Of a stretch of DNA of 64,000 nucleotides, positions 7,897 to 15,150 are shown one piece after another (positions within the stretch are counted from its first letter, which is position 1; each line of letters begins with the position of its first letter). The notes beneath the pieces were generated by a model. It saw only the letters and a list, made by a program, of their open reading frames with translations, was not told where the DNA came from and made no database searches. Origin of the DNA: Streptomyces sp. NBC_01381 (lineage in GTDB: Bacteria; Actinomycetota; Actinomycetes; Streptomycetales; Streptomycetaceae); the NCBI RefSeq assembly GCF_026340305.1, contig NZ_JAPEPI010000002.1, forward strand, positions 1,922,001 to 1,986,000, written 5' to 3'. The translations under genes and the position numbers were made by a program.

Positions 7897-9474
7897 CTAA
7901 CCCCGGTCCCGCACCAGCGGGACCTTGCCGACGGCCGTCCGCTCGATCTCGGCCGAATGGCGGGGCACGAACTTGAGCTGGAAGCTGTACCCGGTCTTCT
8001 CGATCGAGGCCGGGTTCGCCTCCCCGTGGTTGAACAGTGAAAGGGAACGCGGCAGGGCGTTCACGAACACCTGCTGGACCCCGTAGGGGCCGAGGGTCGT
8101 GTCCGTCCGGTACGTCATGCCGAGTACGTCGTCGACCGAGACGAACAGGGTGATGGTCTTGCCCTCGCGGTTGTTCACGAACTGCACCTCGTGCGCCACC
8201 GCGTCCAGGTCCACCGCCTCGACCGCCTTCAGCTCGTCGCGCAGCGAGGCATAGGCCCGCGCGGCCGAGTACTGGCTGTCGTTGATGTGCAGCACATCGC
8301 CGGTGCGGCCCGCGAACTCGAACCGCTGGGTCTTCAGGCCGGGACCCTCGGTCCTGGGCCGCCGGATCATCCGGTCGCCCAGCTTCAGGCGGAGCAGCGG
8401 CGCCTCGTGCGCGTGCAGCCGGGTGACGACGAGCTCGCCCTCCTCGCCCTCCTCGACCCAGCGCCCGTTCTCGTCGACGATCTCGATGAAGTGCAGGCCC
8501 GGCACCGCGGACAAGTACGGCGACGCGGCGTCGAGCTGCAGCCCGACGGTCTCCGCCTGGGTGGCGGCGAAGTAGCTGAGGATCGACAGGTTCGGGTACA
8601 GCGCCTGCAGTTCGACCCGCTTGCGCTGCGAGAGCACCCCGCTGCCGTACAGGGCGACACGGAAGCTCTCCCTGGACTCCTGGCGCATGCCCGCGCCCAG
8701 CTCGCTCAGGATGCCGATGCCGGCGGAGATCCCCATCAGCGCCTTGGGGCCCTTGTACGAGAACATGTGCTCAAGCACGGGGGCCGTCACGGGGCCCGCG
8801 CCGACGTAGTTGACGCCCGGCACGTGCTGGAGGACGCCGCCCACCATGGTGCCGCTGCTCCACATCTGGTAGTCGGCCAGCGTGGTGAACAGCCACTTGG
8901 GGTCGCTGCCGCCCAGGTGCTGGGCCAGCTGATAGGCGCCCATGAAGCGCCCGGCGATCTCGTAGGTGTCCTTCAACTCCCGCAGCGCGTAGACGACTTC
9001 GAGCGGACGGCCGCCGCTGGTGCCGCCGCTGGCCACGATCTCGAACTCGCCGCGGGTGAGCGGGACGACCATGCCGGGCCGCGACTCCATGAAGAAGTCA
9101 CGCTGTACGTCCTTGTCGGACAGCGGGATGCGCTGCCACGCCTCGTACGAATCGGGGGCCTGGAGGGTGCCCGCGCCGCGCAGCCGGTCGCGCCAGAGCG
9201 GGTTCAGCAGCACCGTGTTCACCATCTGCTGCAGACGGCGCAGGACGAGCGCTTCCTGGACCTCGTGCGACACCTCGCTGTACGGCGCCTGGCAGACGCG
9301 CTCGCATTCCTGGAGTTTGCTCGCGAACGAGGGAAGTGCGGTTACCGCTTCAACCGATTCGGGCCGTAACTCCCAGTCGGGGATCAGCCAATGGGCCAGT
9401 TCGGTGGCGCCGCCGGGTGCGGTGGCGGTCGGTGGAACATGTGTGGCCTGTGGAGCGTGCGATGTACTCAACAT
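7897..9474 (-). CDS. PaaK-like adenylate-forming ligase
   Basis: A 525-residue protein of the phenylacetate-CoA ligase type in the AMP-forming superfamily. The phosphate loop SGGTSGG is at about 149-155, an acid-rich A5-like segment (SYFAATQAETVG) and GEEGELVVTRL follow, LRLKLGDRM takes the place of the YRTGD motif, and a lysine in ERTAVGKVPL near the C-terminus fits the adenylation lysine. It should activate a carboxylic acid as acyl-AMP, then pass it to CoA, an amine or a carrier. The substrate cannot be read. GAGGGG precedes the start, 9 bp after the decarboxylase stop, so the two enzymes are coupled and may act in sequence. No carrier domain is attached. Confidence 0.8.
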   Translation of the reverse strand: MLSTSHAPQATHVPPTATAPGGATELAHWLIPDWELRPESVEAVTALPSFASKLQECERVCQAPYSEVSHEVQEALVLRRLQQMVNTVLLNPLWRDRLRGAGTLQAPDSYEAWQRIPLSDKDVQRDFFMESRPGMVVPLTRGEFEIVASGGTSGGRPLEVVYALRELKDTYEIAGRFMGAYQLAQHLGGSDPKWLFTTLADYQMWSSGTMVGGVLQHVPGVNYVGAGPVTAPVLEHMFSYKGPKALMGISAGIGILSELGAGMRQESRESFRVALYGSGVLSQRKRVELQALYPNLSILSYFAATQAETVGLQLDAASPYLSAVPGLHFIEIVDENGRWVEEGEEGELVVTRLHAHEAPLLRLKLGDRMIRRPRTEGPGLKTQRFEFAGRTGDVLHINDSQYSAARAYASLRDELKAVEAVDLDAVAHEVQFVNNREGKTITLFVSVDDVLGMTYRTDTTLGPYGVQQVFVNALPRSLSLFNHGEANPASIEKTGYSFQLKFVPRHSAEIERTAVGKVPLVRDRG

Positions 9475-9483
9475 CCATCCCCT

Positions 9484-11010
9484 CTAAGCTGTTTCTGTTC
9501 CCGGTTCGCTGTTGAGAAGTTCCTGACCCGTAGCCCTGATCTCGGAGATCAGCATCCGGAAGTGCCCGTCGGTGACCTGATGGTTCATCATGACCACGCG
9601 CAGTGCGGCCACCCCATCGATGTTCACCTTGGAGATGAAGAAGTTTCCCCGGAGTTTGACGCGATTTCGGATGGCGATCTGAAGGCGGTGCACATCTTCC
9701 TTCCTGATGTCTGCCGGGTGATATCGGAAGCACAGGATGTTCGCCTCAGGACGGTGCAGCGTCTCGAAGTCGGGATCGGCCCGCAGGATTGCGTGGGCCT
9801 CCTCCGTCAACTGGCAGAGATAATCGATCTTCTCCGCGAAAAGTGCCGGTCCGTACATGGCCCAGAGCGTCCACAAGGTCATGATCATCGGACGCTTCGT
9901 GCACTCGAAGTTCTTGCCGCCACTGTCGTACGCCGTGTATATGTCCGGCTCCTCGTCGAACACATAGCTGGCCTTCTGCCGGAACGCCGTGCGGCTGGTC
10001 TCCTTGTCCCGGTAGAAGAGCATCGTGCAGGGCGCGGGCACAAACATCATTTTGTGCGCGTCCCAGGTCAGGGAATCCGCGCGCTCGATTCCCCGCAGTT
10101 TTTCGCGGAGCGTGTCCGACACGAGAAGGCTCGCCCCGTGTGCCCCGTCGACATGTAGCCAGAGATTGAATTCCCGGGCGAGTTCCGCCAGTTCGTCGAT
10201 CGGGTCGAAGGCCCCCACCGACGTACTGCCTGCCGAGGCGACCAGGCAGAACACCTTCAGGTTCTGCCGCTCGGCCGCCGCGAGGGCCGGGCGTGCGTCG
10301 GCCACCGAGATCTGCCCCTGCGGGTTCAGCGGAAGCCGCACGAGCTGCGCCTCGCCGATGCCCATCACACCGGCCGCGCGAGCGACGCTGTAGTGCACGT
10401 CCGCGCCCACCGCGATGGCGGGCCTCGGCTGGCCGCGCACGGCGGAGCCGCCGTGCGCCCAGAATCCGGGCAGCTTCTGGTTCCGGGCCGCGAGCAGCGC
10501 GGTGAGATTGGCCAGCGACCCCCCTGACGTGGTCAGCATGGTGAATCGAGCCGGGTCGTAGCCGATGAACCGGTTCAGCTCGTCGGCCATGATCCGCTCG
10601 ACCACGTTGGGCAGCTGGGCCGCCTCGTAGAACGACGCCGGCTGGTTGACCACCGAGCTCACGAAGTCGATGACGCCCGCGAGCGGTACGACGCCCGAGA
10701 ACTGCCGGCCCATGTATCCGGGCGAGTGCACCTGGATGCCGGTCCTGATGTACAGGTCGATGATCCCTGCCAGCTTCTCCTCGTCGAACGCCGCGACGCT
10801 GTCGCGCTCCGTCGTCATCAGGGCCCTCGCGGCCTGCGAGAGCAGCGCCGGATCCGTCAGCTCCAGGCCCCTGATGGAGAGATCGGAAAGGTGCTTCTCC
10901 AGCTTCGCAAGAGCGGTTTCGGAAGTCTCCCGGAACAACTGGGCGTCAAACGCTTCGAGCAGTAATCCGCTCCCTTCGGAAGCGGGATTGTTCGGCCGAG
11001 ATTCCGTCAC
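9484..11010 (-). CDS. PLP-dependent group II amino acid decarboxylase
   Basis: A 508-residue fold-type I enzyme. Lys320 in WDAHKMM is the pyridoxal phosphate Schiff-base lysine, Asp288 in HVDGAHG pairs with the ring nitrogen, and His206 in ADVHYSV stacks on the cofactor. SGGSLANL holds the phosphate. Homologues decarboxylate glutamate, diaminobutyrate or aromatic amino acids; I cannot choose among them. The GTG start has AAGGAG 6 bases upstream. It is the first gene of the leftward operon, so it probably makes an amine that the ligase, or the small paralogues, then use. That link is inferred only from the gene order. Confidence 0.85.
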   Translation of the reverse strand: MTESRPNNPASEGSGLLLEAFDAQLFRETSETALAKLEKHLSDLSIRGLELTDPALLSQAARALMTTERDSVAAFDEEKLAGIIDLYIRTGIQVHSPGYMGRQFSGVVPLAGVIDFVSSVVNQPASFYEAAQLPNVVERIMADELNRFIGYDPARFTMLTTSGGSLANLTALLAARNQKLPGFWAHGGSAVRGQPRPAIAVGADVHYSVARAAGVMGIGEAQLVRLPLNPQGQISVADARPALAAAERQNLKVFCLVASAGSTSVGAFDPIDELAELAREFNLWLHVDGAHGASLLVSDTLREKLRGIERADSLTWDAHKMMFVPAPCTMLFYRDKETSRTAFRQKASYVFDEEPDIYTAYDSGGKNFECTKRPMIMTLWTLWAMYGPALFAEKIDYLCQLTEEAHAILRADPDFETLHRPEANILCFRYHPADIRKEDVHRLQIAIRNRVKLRGNFFISKVNIDGVAALRVVMMNHQVTDGHFRMLISEIRATGQELLNSEPGTETA

Positions 11011-11337
11011 GAGGGTCTCCTTCAGAAAGTCCCTGTGTTGCCCGACATGACCGTGTGGGGCGCACGCAACCTGTGCAGATTCCAGAGTTTTTGAGCATGC
11101 CGACGGGAATAAGGACTTCGATGCCGATGCGGCGGCCTCGGCTGATCAAGTCGGGCAGCAACATCCTTTCCGGCAGCCCGCGTTCAGCGGTGACCGCACG
11201 GAACTTCCCCCTCGAAGGAACGGCCTTTTGTGTTACAGAGCGGCGCGGACCCCCCGGTACTCGCGCCACTCCCGCACGATCGGCGTCTCCCCCCTCATGC
11301 CCCTCGTGGTTCCCCCCACGTGGAGCAACCGTAGAGC

Positions 11338-11366
11338 CATATGTTTCGGATCGGTGACTCTTTCAA
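11338..11366 (-). promoter_or_regulatory. Possible promoter of the decarboxylase operon
   Basis: On the minus strand TTGAAA (11366-11361) and CATATG (11343-11338) are separated by exactly 17 bases, fitting a vegetative sigma factor. Transcription would begin near 11331, leaving a leader of roughly 320 bases. This is a pattern match only. Confidence 0.3.
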
Positions 11367-11806
11367 TGGTCTGTCTGAAAACTATGCGCGTCACCTGATG
11401 TCCTTTCAATTGCTCTTGGCCACAACTGTTTTCACAGGTACCCCACATGCCATGGGGCGTCCTCCATTTTGAGACAAGTGGCCGAACGCCGTGATCCGGT
11501 GTGTGCGACACGTTTCCCAGGGCGGGCAAGGGGTGGTGCTTCGATTCGGCGGACGGAACAGGCCAAGGGCGAATGATTTTTGCCATTGTCATGTGACGGC
11601 CGGGTTGACCGAACTGCCGAGACGGGGAGCGTCTCATTCTGGGTGGGTGAAATTCTGGCCACACCAAATTTGCTAACCAATTCAACCGGCCGGTTTTTCT
11701 TGATTCGTTGTGACCCGCGGGCCGTCAGGGACGCGCGTGGCGCTGTCGGCAGCCGATCGCTCGATCACCCGATCACCAGGGTGTGCCGCAGCCCCGCCCC
11801 CCCTGA

Positions 11807-11836
11807 AAAGCGATCACCGGGAAAGCGATCAACGGG
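11807..11836 (+). repeat. 15-bp tandem repeat before the dioxygenase gene
   Basis: AAAGCGATCACCGGG (11807-11821) is followed directly by AAAGCGATCAACGGG (11822-11836), with one mismatch. Related GATCACC words also occur at 11763-11777. The repeat ends 32 bp before the ribosome site of the acireductone dioxygenase gene, where an operator could act. Confidence 0.5.
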
Positions 11837-11880
11837 ATACCGTGCACTGTGGGAATTGCCGATGCCTTGAGGAGTACGTC

Positions 11881-12468
11881 ATGACCCTTTTGACGACCTG
11901 GCCGGAGTCCGGCCCCGACACCGTCGTACGCCGCACCACCGACCCGGTGGAGATAGCCGCCGTCCTTGCGCCCGCGGGGGTCCGCTACGAGCAGTGGCCG
12001 CTGCGCGCCGAGGTGCCCGAAGACGCCGATTCCGAGACGGTGTTCGCCGGCTACCGCGCCGAGATCGACGAGCTCACGGCGGCGGAGGGCTTCGCCACCG
12101 TCGACGTCGTCGGCCTGCGCCCCAGCGAGGACCTGGGGCAGCGGCTGCACGCGAAGGCGGCCCGCAAGAAGTTTCTCAGTGAGCACACGCACGACGATGA
12201 CGACGAGGTGCGGTTCTTTGTGGCGGGCGCGGGGGCCTTCTACCTGCACATCGGCAGCGAGGTGCACGCGGTGCTGTGCGAGGCGGGCGATCTGCTCGGC
12301 GTGCCGCGCGGCACCAAGCACTGGTTCGACATGGGGGCCGCGCCGTCGTTCTCCGTCATCCGCTTCTTCCACGAGGAGGACGGCTGGATCGGCAACTTCA
12401 CCGGCAGCGACATCGCGCTGAGCTTCCCCGACTTCGACGAACTCATCGCGGGGCGCGTGGCGTTGTGA
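11881..12468 (+). CDS. mtnD: Acireductone dioxygenase
   Basis: A 195-residue cupin that oxidises acireductone to 2-oxo-4-methylthiobutyrate and formate (Fe form) in the methionine salvage pathway. The metal site is complete: HTHDDDDEVRFF gives two histidines and a glutamate, and VPRGTKHWFDMG gives the third histidine. The ending GWIGNFTGSDIALSFP is also typical. ATG 11881 has GAGGAG 6 bases before it; the frame stays open far upstream without a better start. No other salvage gene (mtnA, mtnB, mtnC) is next to it. It may serve salvage of methylthioadenosine, or may simply flank the NRPS cluster. Confidence 0.93.
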   Translation: MTLLTTWPESGPDTVVRRTTDPVEIAAVLAPAGVRYEQWPLRAEVPEDADSETVFAGYRAEIDELTAAEGFATVDVVGLRPSEDLGQRLHAKAARKKFLSEHTHDDDDEVRFFVAGAGAFYLHIGSEVHAVLCEAGDLLGVPRGTKHWFDMGAAPSFSVIRFFHEEDGWIGNFTGSDIALSFPDFDELIAGRVAL

Positions 12469-12473
12469 ACGCA

Positions 12474-12509
12474 GGACCGCCGGTCACCGCGCTCGGTGAC
12501 CGGCGGTCC
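12474..12509. terminator. Bidirectional terminator hairpin
   Basis: A perfect 16-bp stem, GGACCGCCGGTCACCG (12474-12489) with its complement at 12494-12509, closes on a 4-base loop CGCT. It lies between two convergent genes and must be a strong hairpin. It marks the left border of the NRPS cluster transcripts. Confidence 0.8.
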
Positions 12510-12542
12510 TTGGGGCGTGGCGGGGCCGGAAGGACCGATCCG

Positions 12543-13652
12543 CTACTCGAAGCTCTCGGGCAGTGAGAGCTCCAGATAGTCGGGATAGCCGTGCTTCAGG
12601 CCAGGGGTGAGCCGCAGCACCTGTGCGGGACCCTCGACAGGGGTCTTCTTGAACCCGGCGAGCCGATAGACCGTATACATCGGCTTGTTCACCTCGGTGG
12701 GCAGAAAGTCCGCGGTCAGGGACACCTGTCCGGCATCGGCGGCCTGGGCCAGATACCGCAGGATCGCGCCCCCGACATTGCGCCCCATGACCCGGCAGGA
12801 CATCAGGAACAGCCTGATCCGCCACTCCGACTGCGACCTGCCGACCAGCGTGAGACCGATCGTGCCGTAGGTGCCGAAGCGGTCCTCAAGGCGTGCGACG
12901 AGGAGCGTCTGGTCGTCCCTGTCCATCAGGTCGCGCAGTTCCGCCTTGGAGAACGTCAGGCCGGTCGTGTTGAGCTGGTGCGTACGCTCGGTCAGCTCGG
13001 CCGCGCGCTCCAGGTCCTCCGGGGTGGCCACCGCGACGGTCAGCCGCATCCGCAGCGACCTGAGGAACTCGATCTGCGGCCCCGCGAAGGACTTCTCGTA
13101 CTCGCCCCGCTGCTCCGCCTGCACATACATCGCGCGGCGCCCGCGCCCCTCCGCGGTCACCGGACGGGACAGCTCGGGCCGCGCGAGCAGCCCGGAGACC
13201 TCGACGGCGTCCACGCACCGCACCTGCGGCAGCGCGAACTCGACCTCGGCGCGCTCGAATTCGGAGTCGTCGATGAACAGCAGCGTGTCGACGCCGATGT
13301 TGAGCCGCTCGGCTATGGACCGCACCAGCTCGGACTTCGGCTGCCAGGAGACGTGCGGCACCAGGAAGTAGTCGCGGATGCCGAGGCGTTCGAGCTCGGT
13401 GAGCGCCGCCTTCTCGTCGTTCTTGCTGGCGATCGACTGCAGGATGCCGCGCTGGTCCAGGGCGTCGATGACCTCGCGCACGCCGGGCCGCAGCGCCACT
13501 CCGGTGCCTTCGGACAGCACGCCGTCCCACACCGTGTCGTCCAGATCCCAGACGACACACTTGACCAGCTCACTGGGCGTGGCGGGCTCATTGGGCGTGG
13601 CGGGCTCATTGGGCGCGACCGGCTCCCCGGGCGTGACGGGCTCACTCGACAT
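12543..13652 (-). CDS. FkbH-like HAD protein, glyceryl transfer to ACP
   Basis: A 369-residue FkbH-family protein. The HAD motif DLDDT is at 36-40 (Asp36 and Asp38), SKNDE and LFIDDSEFER follow, and residues from about 170 on form the GNAT-like C-terminal half. FkbH proteins take 1,3-bisphosphoglycerate and load glycerate on a stand-alone ACP. Such an ACP lies two genes upstream, with an acyl-CoA dehydrogenase between. The start overlaps the dehydrogenase stop by 11 bp and has AAGGAG 6 bases before it. Residues 5-29 are repeats of the type EPATPN, a flexible tail encoded by near-identical 18-bp units. It is the last gene of the NRPS1 operon. Confidence 0.88.
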   Translation of the reverse strand: MSSEPVTPGEPVAPNEPATPNEPATPSELVKCVVWDLDDTVWDGVLSEGTGVALRPGVREVIDALDQRGILQSIASKNDEKAALTELERLGIRDYFLVPHVSWQPKSELVRSIAERLNIGVDTLLFIDDSEFERAEVEFALPQVRCVDAVEVSGLLARPELSRPVTAEGRGRRAMYVQAEQRGEYEKSFAGPQIEFLRSLRMRLTVAVATPEDLERAAELTERTHQLNTTGLTFSKAELRDLMDRDDQTLLVARLEDRFGTYGTIGLTLVGRSQSEWRIRLFLMSCRVMGRNVGGAILRYLAQAADAGQVSLTADFLPTEVNKPMYTVYRLAGFKKTPVEGPAQVLRLTPGLKHGYPDYLELSLPESFE

Positions 13653-14832
13653 GATCAGCTCCTTGCGTGAACGGATACCGAGGATCGCGGCGGCGTACCC
13701 GGAAGCTCTGCAGGCTCTCCTCGGCCAGCAGATGCTGCAGCAGCTGAGTGCTGCCCTCGATGACCTGCATGACCCGCGCGTCCCGGACCCAGCGGTCCAC
13801 CGGACCCCCGTCCACCAGGCCCACCGCGCCGTGCAGTTGGGCGGCCGCCGCCGACGCCGTGCCCGCGGCGCGGGACGCCGCGAGCTTCGCGGTCAGGACC
13901 TGCTGGATCAGCCGGCCGTCCTGGACGTCCATGGCCCGCGCCGCCTGCCCGCACAGCAGCCGCGCCGCCTCGGTGTCGACCACGGCGTCACTGATCAGGC
14001 CGCGCACGAGCTGCAGATCGATCAGACGGCCGCCGAACTGCCTGCGCCCGCTGGTGTGGCCGAGCATCGCGTCGCAGCACGCCTCGGCCAGCCCCAGCGA
14101 TCCGTACGCGACACAGAGCCGCCCCAACGACAGTGCGCTGCCCGCCACTTGGGCCACACCGAAGCCGGGCCTGCCCACCATCCGGTCGGCGGGGACCCGG
14201 CAGCCGTCCAGCTGCAGATCGGCCAGCATGGCGCTGCGGAAACCACTGGTGGGGCGGCTCGGCACCACCGTGACCCCCGGGTCGTCCCGCTGGACGAGGA
14301 AACCGACACTGCGCTCGCCGTGCTTGGCGAAGACCAGGAAACAGCCGGCGACCTGCCCGAAGGACAGCCACCGCTTCACCCCGTCCAGACGCCACCACGT
14401 CTGCGCGGAGTCCGCATCTCCCGGCTCCTCCTCCGGCACCGCGGTCGTCCCGATCGCCTGGGCGTCGCTGCCCGCACCGTCCTCCGTGAGGCCGAACGCG
14501 CCGAGCAGCTCACCCGAGGCGAGACGCGGCAGCAGCCGCCGCCGGACGGCCGGGGACCCCCAGCGGCTCAGGCTCGCGCACACCATGCCGTGCACGGTCA
14601 ACAGGCTCTGCAACGAAGCCGATGTGTGCGCCACGGCCCGGCTCAGCTCGCCGTACTCCTGGTGGCTCATCGGCCGCCCGCCGTACTCGGCGGGCACCAT
14701 CGCGCCCAGCGCCCCGGACTTGGCGACCGTCTCGATCACCCCTGGCGGCACCGCCCGCGCGGCATCGATCTCGTCGGCCAGCGGCAGGAGCAGCCGCCCC
14801 AGCTCCTCCGCGGTCGGCGGCGGCTCGCTCAT
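13642..14832 (-). CDS. FkbI-like acyl-CoA dehydrogenase acting on an ACP substrate
   Basis: A 396-residue flavoprotein of the acyl-CoA dehydrogenase family, normal in length. The FAD/substrate segment GLTEDGAGSDA and the C-terminal VIEGSTQLLQ, whose glutamate is in the place of the catalytic base, are present. In methoxymalonyl-ACP synthesis the FkbI enzyme oxidises an ACP-bound three-carbon unit. The gene overlaps the ACP gene by 4 bp (ATGA, 14829-14832) and the FkbH gene by 11 bp, so the three act together. An FkbK-type 3-hydroxyacyl dehydrogenase is absent from the window, so the product need not be hydroxymalonyl-ACP. Confidence 0.87.
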   Translation of the reverse strand: MSEPPPTAEELGRLLLPLADEIDAARAVPPGVIETVAKSGALGAMVPAEYGGRPMSHQEYGELSRAVAHTSASLQSLLTVHGMVCASLSRWGSPAVRRRLLPRLASGELLGAFGLTEDGAGSDAQAIGTTAVPEEEPGDADSAQTWWRLDGVKRWLSFGQVAGCFLVFAKHGERSVGFLVQRDDPGVTVVPSRPTSGFRSAMLADLQLDGCRVPADRMVGRPGFGVAQVAGSALSLGRLCVAYGSLGLAEACCDAMLGHTSGRRQFGGRLIDLQLVRGLISDAVVDTEAARLLCGQAARAMDVQDGRLIQQVLTAKLAASRAAGTASAAAAQLHGAVGLVDGGPVDRWVRDARVMQVIEGSTQLLQHLLAEESLQSFRVRRRDPRYPFTQGADHVE

Positions 14833-15083
14833 GCCTGCTTCCCCTGCACGAACCGCACGATGCTGTCCACCGTGTCGAAGTTCTCGATCTCCAGGTCGTC
14901 GTCCTCGACCTCGACGCCGAACTCCTTCTCCAGGTGGCCTACGAGAGACACCGTGGCAAGCGAGTTGAGCACCCCGCCGGTGATGAGCTGCATGCCCTCC
15001 AGCTCGGAGGGGTCGTCCACGTACCGCAGCAGGTACTCGAGAACGCGGGATCGGACGGCCTCGTCCTCGTATACGGAAGTCAC
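14829..15083 (-). CDS. Stand-alone acyl carrier protein, FkbJ-like
   Basis: An 84-residue acidic carrier protein. The serine in GGVLNSLATVSLV is the phosphopantetheine site; Asn precedes it where many carriers have Asp. The rest (HLEKEFGVEVEDDDLEIENF) is typical helix 2-3 sequence of an ACP. I start it at GTG 15083; the frame can be extended to a TTG at 15101, but neither start has a strong ribosome site. It should carry the glyceryl unit made by the FkbH-like protein. It begins 67 bp after the NRPS1 stop. Confidence 0.85.
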   Translation of the reverse strand: MTSVYEDEAVRSRVLEYLLRYVDDPSELEGMQLITGGVLNSLATVSLVGHLEKEFGVEVEDDDLEIENFDTVDSIVRFVQGKQA

Positions 15084-15150
15084 TGCGACATCACACTCCA
15101 ACTCACATGATCAAGGAATTCGCCACTCGCCGGGAAGGCCACGGGGAGGC

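Larger units (their letters stand above)
11011..11880. other. 870-bp gene-free divergent region
   Basis: The space between the divergent decarboxylase and dioxygenase genes is clearly richer in A and T than its surroundings, above all at 11300-11700. Open frames here (for example 11055-11357 + and 11233-11685 -) have no ribosome site, no family pattern and poor actinomycete codon bias, so I do not call them. It contains one possible leftward promoter and a tandem repeat, listed separately. Foreign origin or a large regulatory region are both possible. Confidence 0.6.

Noticed and set aside
11233..11685. Possible gene on the minus strand in the divergent region
   Set aside because: No ribosome site, no recognisable motif and non-actinomycete codon choice.
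12543..15083. Complete methoxymalonyl-ACP pathway
   Set aside because: Only the FkbH-, FkbI- and FkbJ-like proteins are present; FkbK is missing and the methyltransferase is distant and of another type.
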